Below the pieces are notes generated by a model, which was not told the origin of the DNA, did no database searches, and saw only the letters and a list, made by a program, of their open reading frames with translations. A stretch of DNA of 64,000 nt from an uncultured Hungatella sp. (GTDB taxonomy: Bacteria > Bacillota > Clostridia > Lachnospirales > Lachnospiraceae), in assembly GCA_910579515.1 (NCBI GenBank), contig CAJTUV010000002.1:124001-188000 (forward strand), in the 5' to 3' direction. The position numbers and the translations under genes are program-made. Positions 32,379 to 41,513 of the stretch are shown here, piece after piece. Every line of letters starts with the position of its first letter. The stretch's first letter is position 1.

Positions 32379-34112
32379 ATGGAAGCAAGAGAAATCTATA
32401 AAGCCTGGTTAAGCGACCCCTATTTTGATGAGGAGACGAAACGAGAACTGGAGGCTTTAGCAAAAGAAGAGAAGGAGATAGAGGACCGGTTTGGACGGGA
32501 GTTGGAATTTGGCACCGGAGGCTTAAGGGGAATCATGGGAGCAGGAACGAACCGGATGAACTCCTATATGGTCCGCAAGGCCACTCAGGGGCTGGCTAAT
32601 TATATGATAAAGCAGAAGACAGAGAAAAAAGGAGTGGCTATCGCCTTTGATTCCAGAAACAACTCCGCCCGTTTTGCACAAGAGGCGGCGTTGTGTCTCT
32701 GTGCCAATGGGATTCGGGTATTTATTTTCCCGTCGCTTCGTCCTACTCCCATGCTCTCTTTTGCAGTGCGGTATTTAAAATGTACTGCCGGAATCGTGGT
32801 GACGGCCAGCCACAATCCGGCGGAGTATAATGGTTACAAGGTATACTGGGAGGACGGAGGTCAAATTACGGCTCCCAGGGATAAGGAGATTATCGAAGAG
32901 GTTCGTAACGTTACAGATTTTAAGCAGGTAAAAACCATGAAGCAAGAGGAGGCCATAGCCATGGGGCTTTATGAGACCATAGGCCCTGAGGTGGATACAG
33001 CCTACATGGAGGAACTGAAAAAACTGATCCTTTGCCCTGAAATCTTGAGAGCAGAGGCCCAAAATCTGAAGATTGTTTACACCCCTCTTCATGGAACTGG
33101 AAATCTTCCGGTGAGAAGAATTTTAGAGGAGTTGGGATTTGTCAACGTCTATGTGGTAAAGGAACAGGAACTGCCAGATGGAGACTTCCCTACAGTTTCC
33201 TTTCCCAATCCAGAAGATAAGGCGGCGTTTAATCTGGCTCTTACTCTGGCCCGTCAGGTGGATGCAGACCTGGTGCTGGCCACAGACCCAGATGCAGACA
33301 GGCTGGGAGTGTATGCCAAGGACTCTGCCACAGGGGAGTATGTAAGCTTTAGCGGAAATATGTCTGGCATGGTATTGCTGGAATATATTCTGTCCCAGAG
33401 AAAGTCTATGGGCGCTCTTCCTGAAAATAGCGCTGTGGTCACAACCATTGTGTCTGGAAAAATGGCAAGAGAGATTACAAGAACGTATGATGTGGCTCTG
33501 ATCGAAACTTTGACTGGATTTAAGTATATTGGAGAGCAGATCAAGTTATTTAAACAAAGTCAGGATCATACCTTTGTGTTCGGTTATGAAGAAAGCTATG
33601 GCTGCCTGGTGGGCACTCATGCCAGAGATAAGGATGCGATTGTGGCGGTTATGGCTCTTTGTGAAGCGGCGGCATTTTATAAACATCAGGGAATGACTTT
33701 GTATGACCAGATGGAAAAGCTGTTTGAGACTTATGGATATTTTCGGGAAGAGCTGTGTACAGTAACGAAGAGAGGGCTGGAAGGGGCAAGAGAGATAGCG
33801 GAGATTCTGGAAACGCTTCGCAACGACATTCCAAAATCCATCGGAGGTATGCAGGTAGAGGAATTTAGGGATTACAGGGAAGATACCGTTTGGGACTACC
33901 GAAGCAAAGAAGCGGTAAAGCGAAGTACAGGGCTGCCTCGCTCCAACGTCCTATACTTTGAGTTAGAGAAAGGAGCCTGGTGCTGCGTCCGGCCGTCTGG
34001 GACAGAGCCGAAGATCAAATTTTATGTAGGAGTTAAAGGAACGGATAAAAAAGACGCTGAAGGAAAGATGAAAACTCTTATGGAGGCATTGAATGATTGC
34101 GCTAAAAATTGA
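32379..34112 (+). CDS. Alpha-phosphoglucomutase / phosphomannomutase
   Basis: 577 residues with all four phosphohexomutase motifs: phosphoserine loop TASHNPAEYNG (Ser144), metal loop TDPDADRLG, sugar loop GYEESYG, and phosphate loop RPSGTEPKIKFYVG. It interconverts glucose-1-phosphate and glucose-6-phosphate, connecting glycogen and galactose breakdown with glycolysis. It probably forms an operon with the alpha-galactosidase. The 3' end overlaps the next small gene by 20 nt. Confidence 0.95.
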   Translation: MEAREIYKAWLSDPYFDEETKRELEALAKEEKEIEDRFGRELEFGTGGLRGIMGAGTNRMNSYMVRKATQGLANYMIKQKTEKKGVAIAFDSRNNSARFAQEAALCLCANGIRVFIFPSLRPTPMLSFAVRYLKCTAGIVVTASHNPAEYNGYKVYWEDGGQITAPRDKEIIEEVRNVTDFKQVKTMKQEEAIAMGLYETIGPEVDTAYMEELKKLILCPEILRAEAQNLKIVYTPLHGTGNLPVRRILEELGFVNVYVVKEQELPDGDFPTVSFPNPEDKAAFNLALTLARQVDADLVLATDPDADRLGVYAKDSATGEYVSFSGNMSGMVLLEYILSQRKSMGALPENSAVVTTIVSGKMAREITRTYDVALIETLTGFKYIGEQIKLFKQSQDHTFVFGYEESYGCLVGTHARDKDAIVAVMALCEAAAFYKHQGMTLYDQMEKLFETYGYFREELCTVTKRGLEGAREIAEILETLRNDIPKSIGGMQVEEFRDYREDTVWDYRSKEAVKRSTGLPRSNVLYFELEKGAWCCVRPSGTEPKIKFYVGVKGTDKKDAEGKMKTLMEALNDCAKN

Positions 34113-34593
34113 GGACAGAAAGCAGTTTACCTCTGGTCTTTTTGTCGGCGAACTGTTTGATCAATTCTTGCTGAAAGAGGCGTCTATTGTAACCTATAAC
34201 CGCTTTACCATTGATGGCAGGATAAGACCAGGTTATTATTCAAAAGAAGAGAGGGAAGAACAGCAGATAGAGGACTACTCTCTGTGGAGTGCAATTCGGC
34301 CTTTTTGCTTTTCTTTAATCAAGGGAAAGCGGCTTCCAGAAAGCTTTTTGATCGTTCTTCAGCCTGACAGACAGGCTGTGGAAAGCTTTGTAAAAGAGAG
34401 CGGCCTGACCATAAATCCAGAGCAGATCAAGGGACTTTATCTGAATATTCGTTATGAGGAAGGACAGATTCTTTGCATCACCGGCCTTTCTCTGGATTTT
34501 TTCAGTCTGGATAAGTCTGTGGAGGAAGCATGGGACAGGAAGGCGAAATCATTTTTTAAGGAATATCAGATTCCATATACCATAGAAATGTAA
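34093..34593 (+). CDS. Conserved small protein of unknown function (possibly DUF5721)
   Basis: 166 residues, soluble, no motif of known function. Visible features are an N-terminal LFVGELFDQFLLKEASIVTYNRFTIDG and a C-terminal LNIRYEEGQILCITGLSLDFFSLD. I associate it with DUF5721 of Lachnospiraceae from memory, with limited certainty. The start overlaps pgm by 20 nt and has TATGGAGG upstream, so it is co-translated with it. Confidence 0.7.
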   Translation: MIALKIEDRKQFTSGLFVGELFDQFLLKEASIVTYNRFTIDGRIRPGYYSKEEREEQQIEDYSLWSAIRPFCFSLIKGKRLPESFLIVLQPDRQAVESFVKESGLTINPEQIKGLYLNIRYEEGQILCITGLSLDFFSLDKSVEEAWDRKAKSFFKEYQIPYTIEM

Positions 34594-34649
34594 GAGCGAT
34601 TGAGAAACTTAAAGTTTAGCTGAAGCTATTGACAGAAGGAGAAGACTTC

Positions 34650-35222
34650 ATGGCAAAGTTGTATTTTCGCTATGGCGCAATGGGCAGTTCTAAGACTGCC
34701 AATGCACTGATGGTAGAGTATAATTATTTTGAGAGAGGGAAAAAGGCTCTGTTAGTAAAGCCCAAACTGGATTCCAGAGACGGAGACTATAAAATCCGCT
34801 CCAGAATGGGGCTGGAGAAGGACGGAATTTATCTGGAACATCTGGTGGAAATGGGGGATGAAGAGCTCCGGCAATATGATTGTATTATCATAGACGAGGC
34901 CCAATTTGCCACAAAGTTCCAGGTGGAATTTATGGTGCACATTGTAGATGATTTAGAGGTTCCGGTCATCTGCTATGGTTTGCGGACAGACTTTAAACGG
35001 GAATTTTTTGAGGGAAGCTTGTGGCTGATGGCTTGGGCAGACAAAATCGAAGAGCTGAAAACCGTCTGCTGGTGCGGCAGGGCAGCCACCTGCAATGCCA
35101 GAATCGGTGAAGACGGAAAGGTAATCCAGGCAGGAGAACAGATTATGATGGGCGGTAATGACAAATATACGGCCCTGTGCAGAAAACATCACAGGGAAGG
35201 AAATCTGGGCAGGAAGAAGTAG
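34650..35222 (+). CDS. tdk: Thymidine kinase (type II)
   Basis: 190 residues with P-loop GAMGSSKT, the DEAQF Walker-B-like motif and four zinc cysteines (CWCGRAATC and ALCRKHH). It phosphorylates thymidine for salvage. I use ATG 34650, preceded by AGAAGGAG, rather than the upstream TTG. A strong bidirectional terminator follows. Confidence 0.94.
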   Translation: MAKLYFRYGAMGSSKTANALMVEYNYFERGKKALLVKPKLDSRDGDYKIRSRMGLEKDGIYLEHLVEMGDEELRQYDCIIIDEAQFATKFQVEFMVHIVDDLEVPVICYGLRTDFKREFFEGSLWLMAWADKIEELKTVCWCGRAATCNARIGEDGKVIQAGEQIMMGGNDKYTALCRKHHREGNLGRKK

Positions 35223-35282
35223 GGCAGTCTTTATAAATAGGACAGGAAAGCAGGCTGCCTCCCAGGAAAAATAAAAACAGTC

Positions 35283-35328
35283 AGAAAGAGAGCACAGCAG
35301 ATGATGAAATGCTCTCTTTCTGGTTTTA
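35283..35328. terminator. Bidirectional terminator between tdk and trpZ
   Basis: A perfect 12-bp stem (35283-35294 with 35310-35321) has GGTTTTAATTT on its right and an A-rich stretch on its left. It can serve the rightward tdk transcript and the leftward importer operon whose last stop codon lies at 35326-35328. Confidence 0.8.
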
Positions 35329-36099
35329 ATTTCCACACTCAATACTAATGGCGTTAAATCTGGCAAGCAAATCTTCAATCCGAATTTCTGCTTTTTTGGC
35401 TCCTGCCTCATCAATCACTGTGGTTCCCTGATGCATCATAAGGAGCCGGTCTCCATATTCTACTGCATATCGGAGGTTGTGAGTGACCATAATCGTGGTC
35501 AAGTTCTTTTCTTTTACCACCTGATCGGTCAGTTCCATGATAACCTCAGCGGTCTTAGGGTCCAGCGCCGCGGTATGTTCATCCAGAATCAGAAATTCAA
35601 TAGGCGTCATGGTAGACATCAACAAAGCCATGGCCTGCCTTTGCCCGCCTGAAAGGACGCCCACCTTTACATGAAGCTTATCCTCCAAGCCAAGTCCCAG
35701 AGCCTTTAAAATTTCCCGATAAAAATCAATCCTCTTTTTGTTGGTTCCAGGGCGGAGATTAAAGGATTTTCCCTTGTTGTCCGCCATAGCCATATTTTCC
35801 AGAATGGTCATATGAGGACAGGTGCCCATGGCTGGATTTTGATAAACCCGCCCGATGCGCCGTTGGCGTTTGAACTCTGGCATGTTGGTAATATTTTCTG
35901 TCCCTATATAGATTGTGCCGGAGTCAACCGGAATGCTTCCGCAAATCATGTTCAGCATAGAGGTTTTTCCCGAGCCGTTACTGCCTACCACAGAGACAAA
36001 CTGGCCCTTCTCGATAGTCAGGTTAAAATCCTGAAACAGGCACATCTCGTTTACGGTTCCGGTGTTGTAATATTTGCTTATGTTGTTTAGCTTAAGCAT
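35326..36099 (-). CDS. trpZ: ABC importer ATPase, TrpZ-type
   Basis: 257 residues, one ATPase domain: Walker A GSNGSGKTS, Q-loop VYQNP, signature LSGGQRQAMAL, Walker B FLILDEHTAALDP (with Thr/His in place of the usual Pro), and H-loop VTHNLRYA. It overlaps the permease gene by 8 nt. It is the third gene of a three-gene importer whose binding protein is of the ABC_sub_bind type. The Trp name rests on the T-box specifier and family knowledge. Confidence 0.85.
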   Translation of the reverse strand: MLKLNNISKYYNTGTVNEMCLFQDFNLTIEKGQFVSVVGSNGSGKTSMLNMICGSIPVDSGTIYIGTENITNMPEFKRQRRIGRVYQNPAMGTCPHMTILENMAMADNKGKSFNLRPGTNKKRIDFYREILKALGLGLEDKLHVKVGVLSGGQRQAMALLMSTMTPIEFLILDEHTAALDPKTAEVIMELTDQVVKEKNLTTIMVTHNLRYAVEYGDRLLMMHQGTTVIDEAGAKKAEIRIEDLLARFNAISIECGN

Positions 36100-37012
36100 G
36101 AAGTTTCACCTTCTTTCTCCGTTCTGTGCTGACTACCAGGATAATCAAAAACAGAATGGAAGTAATCAGCTTCAAGTCGTTGGCTTCCATACCCATGGAA
36201 ATGGCGAAAGAGATACAGGCCTTATAGAGAATGGAACCGATGATAACAGCGGTGGTGGGGCGGATTTCCTTCTTCGTAAAATGGCTGAGAAAGGAGGCGC
36301 CGTTTTCCGGAGTTAAAAGCTGGATTCCGATAATTACGCTGGCCAGGCCGATGACGATGGTTCCGGTTCCAACAGAAATTTCGAAAAAGCCCTTGTGCTG
36401 GCAGTAGATGGAGCCTGCCAGGGCGGCAAAGCCGTTGGCGATTGCCAGACCTACGATTTTTACCATGCCCTTGTCCTTTGCAAGAGAGGTGACCAGGGCC
36501 TCATTGTCTCCCACAGCTCTTAAAAGATAGCCAGATCTGGTATTTAAGTATAAATCCAGCAGAACTTTGCATAGGAGAGTAATGATGAGTAGAATGACCA
36601 CAATGGTATAAGGGGACAAAGAGGAAGAAAGACGGCTGGCAAGAAACTGGTTTTCAAAAATGGTTTCTTTGGTGAAAATGGGTAAGTTGGCACGTCCATC
36701 TGCAATTCGAAGATTTAAGGAGTAAAGTCCGGTCATGACGATGATTCCGGATAAAAGGTCCCGAACCTTCAGTTTTACATGAATGAGACCTGTGACGCAG
36801 CCTGCAACAGCTCCTGCCAGAAAGGACAAAAACAGAGTCAGAACAGGCGAGACCCCAGCCAGAATAGCGGAGGCGGTAAAAGCCGCCCCCAGGGGAAAGG
36901 TGCTGTCCACAGACAGGTCTGGAAAGTCCAAAATTTTATAGGTAATATAGACTCCCAATGCCATAACCGCATAGATAAGTCCTTCTTCTAAAATACCTAA
37001 AATCAGAGTCAT
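36092..37012 (-). CDS. trpY: ABC importer permease, TrpY-type
   Basis: 306 residues with eight to nine membrane helices of the branched-chain/sugar permease fold: EEGLIYAVMALGVYITYKILDFPDLSVDSTFPLGAAFTA at the start and IVGLAIANGFAALAGSIYCQHKGF later are typical. It would form the membrane channel of the tryptophan importer. Six nt separate it from the binding-protein gene upstream. Confidence 0.85.
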   Translation of the reverse strand: MTLILGILEEGLIYAVMALGVYITYKILDFPDLSVDSTFPLGAAFTASAILAGVSPVLTLFLSFLAGAVAGCVTGLIHVKLKVRDLLSGIIVMTGLYSLNLRIADGRANLPIFTKETIFENQFLASRLSSSLSPYTIVVILLIITLLCKVLLDLYLNTRSGYLLRAVGDNEALVTSLAKDKGMVKIVGLAIANGFAALAGSIYCQHKGFFEISVGTGTIVIGLASVIIGIQLLTPENGASFLSHFTKKEIRPTTAVIIGSILYKACISFAISMGMEANDLKLITSILFLIILVVSTERRKKVKLHA

Positions 37013-37018
37013 GATAGT

Positions 37019-38029
37019 TTAATCCTCCGTAAACAATTCTTTGGCAGAGGAGATAAGCTCTTCTGGAATGGTGATCCCTAAGTCTTTCGCCACCTTTGTG
37101 TTTCCGTAGAAGGCGGCTTCTTCAATAATCTGAAAATTCATTTCGCTGGCCTTTTTTTCGCCTTTTAAGACTGCGGCCGCCATTTTTCCGGTCTGCTTTC
37201 CAAGGTCCACGTAATCTAAGCCCATTGCGGCCAGACAGCCGATTTTTACCTGTTCAATCTCGCTTCCAAATACAGGAATGTTTTTCTTTGCAGCCTTGTC
37301 CAAAATTACCGGAAGGGAAGCCACGACCGTGTTGTCTGTCAGGTTGGTAATGCAGTCTACTTTTTCAAGAAGGGCGTCTGCAGCCAGGGGAACGTCGGCC
37401 GTGGTGGAGATTCCCATGTCAACAATCTCGAAACCATACTCTGAGGCGGAAGCTTTGTATTCTTCGATGGTGGATAAGGAATTTACCTCGCTGGTGGTGA
37501 ACAGGATGCCGATGGTTTTTGCATCAGGAAGCAAGGTGCGTATCATCTGAAGCTGCTGGATCACAGGAAGTTTGTCGCTGGTTCCTGTGATTTCTCCCAC
37601 AGGGACACCGTCAGAGCCTGCCAGTTCAGCGGCCACAGGATCTGTTACAGCAGTATAGATAACTGGTATATTTTGTTTTTTGCCAACTCCATAAGCGGTT
37701 TGTGCCATCGGAGTGGCGATTCCGCAGATTAGATCTACTTTTTGGGAGGCGAAGTTGGTGATAATCTGGCTTGCAATGCCGCCGTCAGCCTGAGCGTTTT
37801 CATACAGAACCGTCAGATTTTCGCCCTCCACAAGTCCTTCTTGCGCAAGTCCTAAAAGAAAGCCTTCCCGACAGTTGTCCAGAGAGCCATGGGCGGCAAA
37901 CTGCCCGATGCCGATAGTATAGGACTGGCCGTCAGATGGAGACTCAGAAGGCGCCTGCTGGCCGGAACAGCCTGAAAGAAGAAAAGCAGTCATAGCAGTT
38001 AGGAAACAGATTTTTAAATTTTTTTTCAT
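37019..38029 (-). CDS. trpX: ABC importer substrate-binding lipoprotein, TrpX-type
   Basis: 336 residues of the ABC_sub_bind family (PF04392): YTIGIGQFAAHGSLDNCREGFLLGLAQEGLVEGENL, then VIYTAVTDPVAAELA and IFGSE-like strands (IPVFGSEIEQVK). A lipobox LLSGC puts it on the cell surface. I use ATG 38029 with GGAGG upstream; the longer frame runs into the T-box terminator. It is preceded by a T-box whose specifier is TGG, so the ligand is probably tryptophan. Confidence 0.87.
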   Translation of the reverse strand: MKKNLKICFLTAMTAFLLSGCSGQQAPSESPSDGQSYTIGIGQFAAHGSLDNCREGFLLGLAQEGLVEGENLTVLYENAQADGGIASQIITNFASQKVDLICGIATPMAQTAYGVGKKQNIPVIYTAVTDPVAAELAGSDGVPVGEITGTSDKLPVIQQLQMIRTLLPDAKTIGILFTTSEVNSLSTIEEYKASASEYGFEIVDMGISTTADVPLAADALLEKVDCITNLTDNTVVASLPVILDKAAKKNIPVFGSEIEQVKIGCLAAMGLDYVDLGKQTGKMAAAVLKGEKKASEMNFQIIEEAAFYGNTKVAKDLGITIPEELISSAKELFTED

Positions 38030-38122
38030 GATTTTGTCCTCCATTCGTGTAAAAAATGATAGCAGTTGAAAACAAGGGGGCGGAAACGAGGAGAGGATAA
38101 CAGTGGATGGCGAAAGGATTTT

Positions 38123-38403
38123 AAAAATAAAAAATCTCAAACATACAGATTATTCTGCATGTTTGAGACGAAATTATCCGCGGTGCCACTCAAATTGACC
38201 ATAGGTCCTCTTTTCGTATACCAACATATACGCCGCTCTGGTAACGGATGCGGAAAGCCGTCAGTCCCTACTGACTATACGGGTTCAGGACTGCCCTCAA
38301 AAGTCCATTCGGCAATTCTCTTCATATCGCATTCACACCAACAGCGACTCTCTGAAATGGGAAAGAAAAGCTTACTCCTCTTTTTCAGCGGTTTAATTTG
38401 TTG
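38123..38403 (-). ncRNA. T-box leader, tryptophan specifier (TGG)
   Basis: On the minus strand the order is Stem I with the AGTA loop-E motif near 38377, a distal loop, the specifier segment GAA-TGG-A (TGG at 38306-38304), then the T-box GAGTGGCACCGCGG at 38191-38178, then a terminator. The terminator stem is 14 bp (38136-38149 with 38154-38167, one G-T pair) with a T-run at 38135-38123. Uncharged tRNA(Trp) would stabilise the antiterminator and switch on trpXYZ. The specifier was read by hand from its position next to the basal stem. Confidence 0.9.
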
Positions 38404-38409
38404 GTATGT

Positions 38410-38438
38410 ATCTTAATACAGAATAAAGGATTTGTCAA
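38410..38438 (-). promoter_or_regulatory. Promoter of the T-box/trpXYZ transcript
   Basis: On the minus strand TTGACA (38438-38433), 17-bp spacer, TAAGAT (38415-38410), with transcription expected to start near 38403 at the beginning of Stem I. Confidence 0.75.
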
Positions 38439-38451
38439 CAGGAAAAAAAGC

Positions 38452-38480
38452 TTGACATTATAAAACTGCGACTGCATTAT
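38452..38480 (+). promoter_or_regulatory. Promoter of the OmpR-type two-component operon
   Basis: TTGACA (38452-38457), 17-bp spacer, CATTAT (38475-38480); divergent from the T-box promoter, with -35 boxes only 13 bp apart. Confidence 0.55.
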
Positions 38481-38512
38481 AGTTTCTGAAAGAAGACAGG
38501 GGGAGATTAATT

Positions 38513-39202
38513 TTGAGGGTTTTAGTGGTAGAAGATGCGCGGGATATGAACCGCCTGATTGAAAAGATTTTAAAGAAAGTTGGTTATAGCGTGGATTGTT
38601 GTTTCGACGGCGAGGAGGCTTTGGCCTATTTGTCGGCTGCCGAGTACGACGCGATTTTGCTGGATGTAATGCTGCCAAAGCTTGACGGTTATTCGGTGAT
38701 TAAGAAACTGCGCGCAAACAATGTGGAAACTCCGGTATTGTTTCTCACTGCTAAGGATGCAGTGGCTGACAGAGTAAAGGGGCTGGATCTGGGAGCGGAT
38801 GATTATCTGGTCAAGCCTTTTGAGTTTGAGGAATTGCTGGCGCGGATTCGCGCCATGACACGGAAACGGACCGGAAATAGGAAGAATCAATTTTCGCTTG
38901 AAGACCTGACAATAGACATTGAACGGCGGACGGTCCACAGGGGCGATGCAGAGATTATGCTTCTTCCAAAAGAGTTTTCTCTTTTGGAGTATATGATTCG
39001 CAATCAGGGGATTGTTTTGTCACGGGAGCAGTTGGAGAATCAGATTTGGAATTATGAGTATTCAGGAAGTTCTAATAACATAGACGTCTATATCAGCCGG
39101 CTGCGAAAGAAGATTGAAAGAGAAGGAACAGTAAAACTGCTTCATACCATCCGAGGGGTTGGCTGGGTGCTGAAGGCGGAAGAGGCGGGGAAGGAGCAAT
39201 GA
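38513..39202 (+). CDS. OmpR/PhoB-family response regulator
   Basis: 229 residues: receiver domain with VVEDARDM, phosphorylation Asp in LLDVMLPKLDGY and Lys in YLVKPFEF, and a winged-helix output domain (FSLEDLTIDIERRTVHRGD ... LLPKEFSLLEYMIRNQG ... YISRLRKKIE ... TIRGVGWVLKA). The start is a TTG at 38513 with GGGGGAG 7 nt upstream; no ATG gives a complete receiver. Its stop overlaps the kinase start (ATGA). Likely targets are the PepSY genes downstream, which have TTTCAT direct repeats 11 bp apart in front. Confidence 0.93.
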   Translation: MRVLVVEDARDMNRLIEKILKKVGYSVDCCFDGEEALAYLSAAEYDAILLDVMLPKLDGYSVIKKLRANNVETPVLFLTAKDAVADRVKGLDLGADDYLVKPFEFEELLARIRAMTRKRTGNRKNQFSLEDLTIDIERRTVHRGDAEIMLLPKEFSLLEYMIRNQGIVLSREQLENQIWNYEYSGSSNNIDVYISRLRKKIEREGTVKLLHTIRGVGWVLKAEEAGKEQ

Positions 39203-40551
39203 AAAATATTTCTGTGAAACTTAGAATTGCGCTGTGGCTTACATTGCTCATGGGCCTTTTGGCTATGCTGTTGTTAGCTTTTGTCCTGATGATCAGCAAG
39301 ATGGCCGCTACAGAAACGGCAATGTCACAGTTATCCCAGACAGTTCAAAGTAATTTGAGGCAGACAAAAATGATCGGGGGATTTTTAGAGCTGGGAAGTG
39401 ATTTCAGTTTTTACCGAAACGGAGTGTCCACTTTGATTTACAGTCGGGAAAAGGCGCTGTTAGCCGGCCGTATTCCAATCTCTTTTGATGTTGAGGAAAG
39501 CTTTCAAAACGGGCTTACCAGAGTGGTAAGTTCTGGAGATGAGAAATTTCTGGTCTTGGATTTATGGCTTCCAATGGGCTGGGAAGAGGGCGTTTGGATC
39601 AGAGGACTGATAGAGGCTCCAGAGAACCGCCGGTTTACCTTTGACTTTCTGAAGGTGGCGCTGGTGATTATGCCTGCTTTTATGGTACTGGCTGCATTTG
39701 GCAGTTATTGGATTGTGAAGAAGGCGTTTGGACCTTTAGACAGCATTACAGCCACGGCTATGTCGATCAATGAGGCTCAGGATCTGTCCAGGCGCGTTGG
39801 CCTTCCGCCTAAAAAGGATGAGTTTTCTCAGCTTGCCGCCACGTTTGATGAGTTGTTTCAGCGGTTAGAAAGGTCCTTTGAGTCAGAAAAACAGTTTGCA
39901 GCAGATGCTTCTCATGAACTGCGAACTCCGGTATCCGTTATCAAAGGGGCTTGTGAATATGCGGAAAAATTTGATGAGACTGCAGAGGAGCGACAGGAGA
40001 CGATCTCTATGATTCATCGCCAGGCAGACAGAATGTCAAAACTGATTTCCCAGCTTTTGAGTATGACCAGGCTGGAACAGGGAATTGATCCGGCTCATCT
40101 GGAGCATATTGACTTAAATGAGCTGGTTCGTTCTCTGTGTGAGGACCAGGCCTATGATACTTGCCGGCTGTTTTTAGAGCTTCATGAAGAAAAGCTGATG
40201 GTTTCGGCTGATCCTGCGCTATTGTCCAGGCTGGTTCAAAACCTGGTGGAAAATGGATTCAAATATGGCGGGCCAGATGGGAGCGTATGGATAGCGGCCA
40301 ATCGAAGAGACAAAGAGATTCTTTTAGAAGTGAGGGATAATGGGATCGGAATCCCGCCAGAGCAGCAGGATAAAATCTGGAGGCGGTTTTACAGGGCGGA
40401 TTCGTCCCGCAGCGATGAGGGAGGCATTGGCCTGGGCTTGTCCATGGTCCGCCAGATTGCCCAGGCACATGGCGGATATATGACTTTGGAGAGCGTCGTG
40501 AGAGTAGGAAGCGTGTTCACCCTTCATCTGCCTGTTCCAGAGGAAACGTGA
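39199..40551 (+). CDS. Membrane sensor histidine kinase
   Basis: 450 residues. Two membrane segments (about 8-32 and 150-170) enclose an outer sensor domain of about 120 residues; a HAMP-like linker follows, then the HisKA H-box ADASHELRTPVSVIKGACEYAEKF and the ATPase boxes (NLVENGFKYGG, VRDNGIGIPPEQQDKIWRRFYR, GIGLGLSMVRQIAQAHGG). It would phosphorylate the coupled regulator. The signal is unknown; PepSY proteins beside such systems suggest an envelope or metal-related cue, which is only inference. Confidence 0.93.
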   Translation: MKNISVKLRIALWLTLLMGLLAMLLLAFVLMISKMAATETAMSQLSQTVQSNLRQTKMIGGFLELGSDFSFYRNGVSTLIYSREKALLAGRIPISFDVEESFQNGLTRVVSSGDEKFLVLDLWLPMGWEEGVWIRGLIEAPENRRFTFDFLKVALVIMPAFMVLAAFGSYWIVKKAFGPLDSITATAMSINEAQDLSRRVGLPPKKDEFSQLAATFDELFQRLERSFESEKQFAADASHELRTPVSVIKGACEYAEKFDETAEERQETISMIHRQADRMSKLISQLLSMTRLEQGIDPAHLEHIDLNELVRSLCEDQAYDTCRLFLELHEEKLMVSADPALLSRLVQNLVENGFKYGGPDGSVWIAANRRDKEILLEVRDNGIGIPPEQQDKIWRRFYRADSSRSDEGGIGLGLSMVRQIAQAHGGYMTLESVVRVGSVFTLHLPVPEET

Positions 40552-40576
40552 TGGATTGAGGAAATTTTTTACAAAA

Positions 40577-40593
40577 TTTCATGTAGATTTCAT
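40577..40593 (+). repeat. TTTCAT direct repeat with 11-bp period upstream of the PepSY genes
   Basis: TTTCAT at 40577-40582 and 40588-40593, a spacing used by OmpR-family dimers. It lies 46 to 62 nt before the first PepSY start codon, just ahead of a possible -10 (TAAACT at 40604). Confidence 0.45.
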
Positions 40594-40638
40594 AGTTACA
40601 GAGTAAACTATCTATAGAACCAAGAAAGGAGTCCATGT

Positions 40639-41481
40639 ATGAAACAAAAATATTTCTTGTGTACTATGGGAATGGCGGTTTTACTTTTTACAGGATGCGG
40701 GAAACAACAAAGCCAAATGGGATATATCGGAGCAGAAACGGCAAAACAGACGGCTTTGGAGGATGCGTCTTTGTCAGTGCAGGATGTGGAAGTTGTTACC
40801 ACAGAAATGAGTACCCGCGACGGAATTAATTACTATCAGGTCAGCTTCCAAGCAGCCGGACAGAGTTATCAGTACGATATTGATGCGCTTACAGGAGTAA
40901 TTATCAGCACTCGGACACAGAATGGAGAAAAGACCCAGACAAAACAGCCGGAAAGCTCTGATTTTGCCGCTGCGGTTTCCGTTCAACCATCAGAGGCAGA
41001 GACTTTAAGAGTTTCGCAATCTTCAGACGAGGCATATATTGGTGAGGAAGAGGCCAGGCGCATTGCTTTGGAACATGCCGGTCTGGACAAAGCTCAGGCT
41101 ACATTTGTCTCTTCTGCTTTGGAATTAGAAGAGGGCCGGTGGGTATATGATGTGGAATTTTATTCTGCAGATTATAAAGAGTACGATTATGAGATTGATG
41201 CATATACGGGAACAGTGGTCAGTTATGATTATGATGCAGAAAATTATCTGCCTCAGCCCAGCAATTCTAACGCCATCACAGTAGAACAAGCAAAACAACT
41301 GGCGCTTGCCCAGGTGCCGGGCGCAACGGACAGCGATGTTCGAAAGATGGAAACCGACTACGATGATGGAATCCTTCGGTATGAGGGAGAGATTCTCTAT
41401 AATGGCATGGAGTATGAATTTGAGATTGATGCGTACAGTGGTCTCATTCGCGAATGGTCGGCCGAGCCATTTGCCAGATAA
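40639..41481 (+). CDS. Exported lipoprotein with three PepSY domains
   Basis: 280 residues. The signal ends in a lipobox (LLFTGC, Cys21). Three PepSY repeats follow, each opening with an IG(A/E)E(T/E)A-type start and ending in YDIDALTG, YEIDAYTG or FEIDAYSG (about 29-92, 132-197, 210-275). PepSY domains are thought to inhibit or sense proteases, or bind metal, at the cell surface. AAAGGAG precedes the ATG. The gene probably belongs to the regulon of the two-component system upstream. Confidence 0.9.
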   Translation: MKQKYFLCTMGMAVLLFTGCGKQQSQMGYIGAETAKQTALEDASLSVQDVEVVTTEMSTRDGINYYQVSFQAAGQSYQYDIDALTGVIISTRTQNGEKTQTKQPESSDFAAAVSVQPSEAETLRVSQSSDEAYIGEEEARRIALEHAGLDKAQATFVSSALELEEGRWVYDVEFYSADYKEYDYEIDAYTGTVVSYDYDAENYLPQPSNSNAITVEQAKQLALAQVPGATDSDVRKMETDYDDGILRYEGEILYNGMEYEFEIDAYSGLIREWSAEPFAR

Positions 41482-41513
41482 TAAAAAAATAAAATTTTTA
41501 GGGAGGGTTTACG

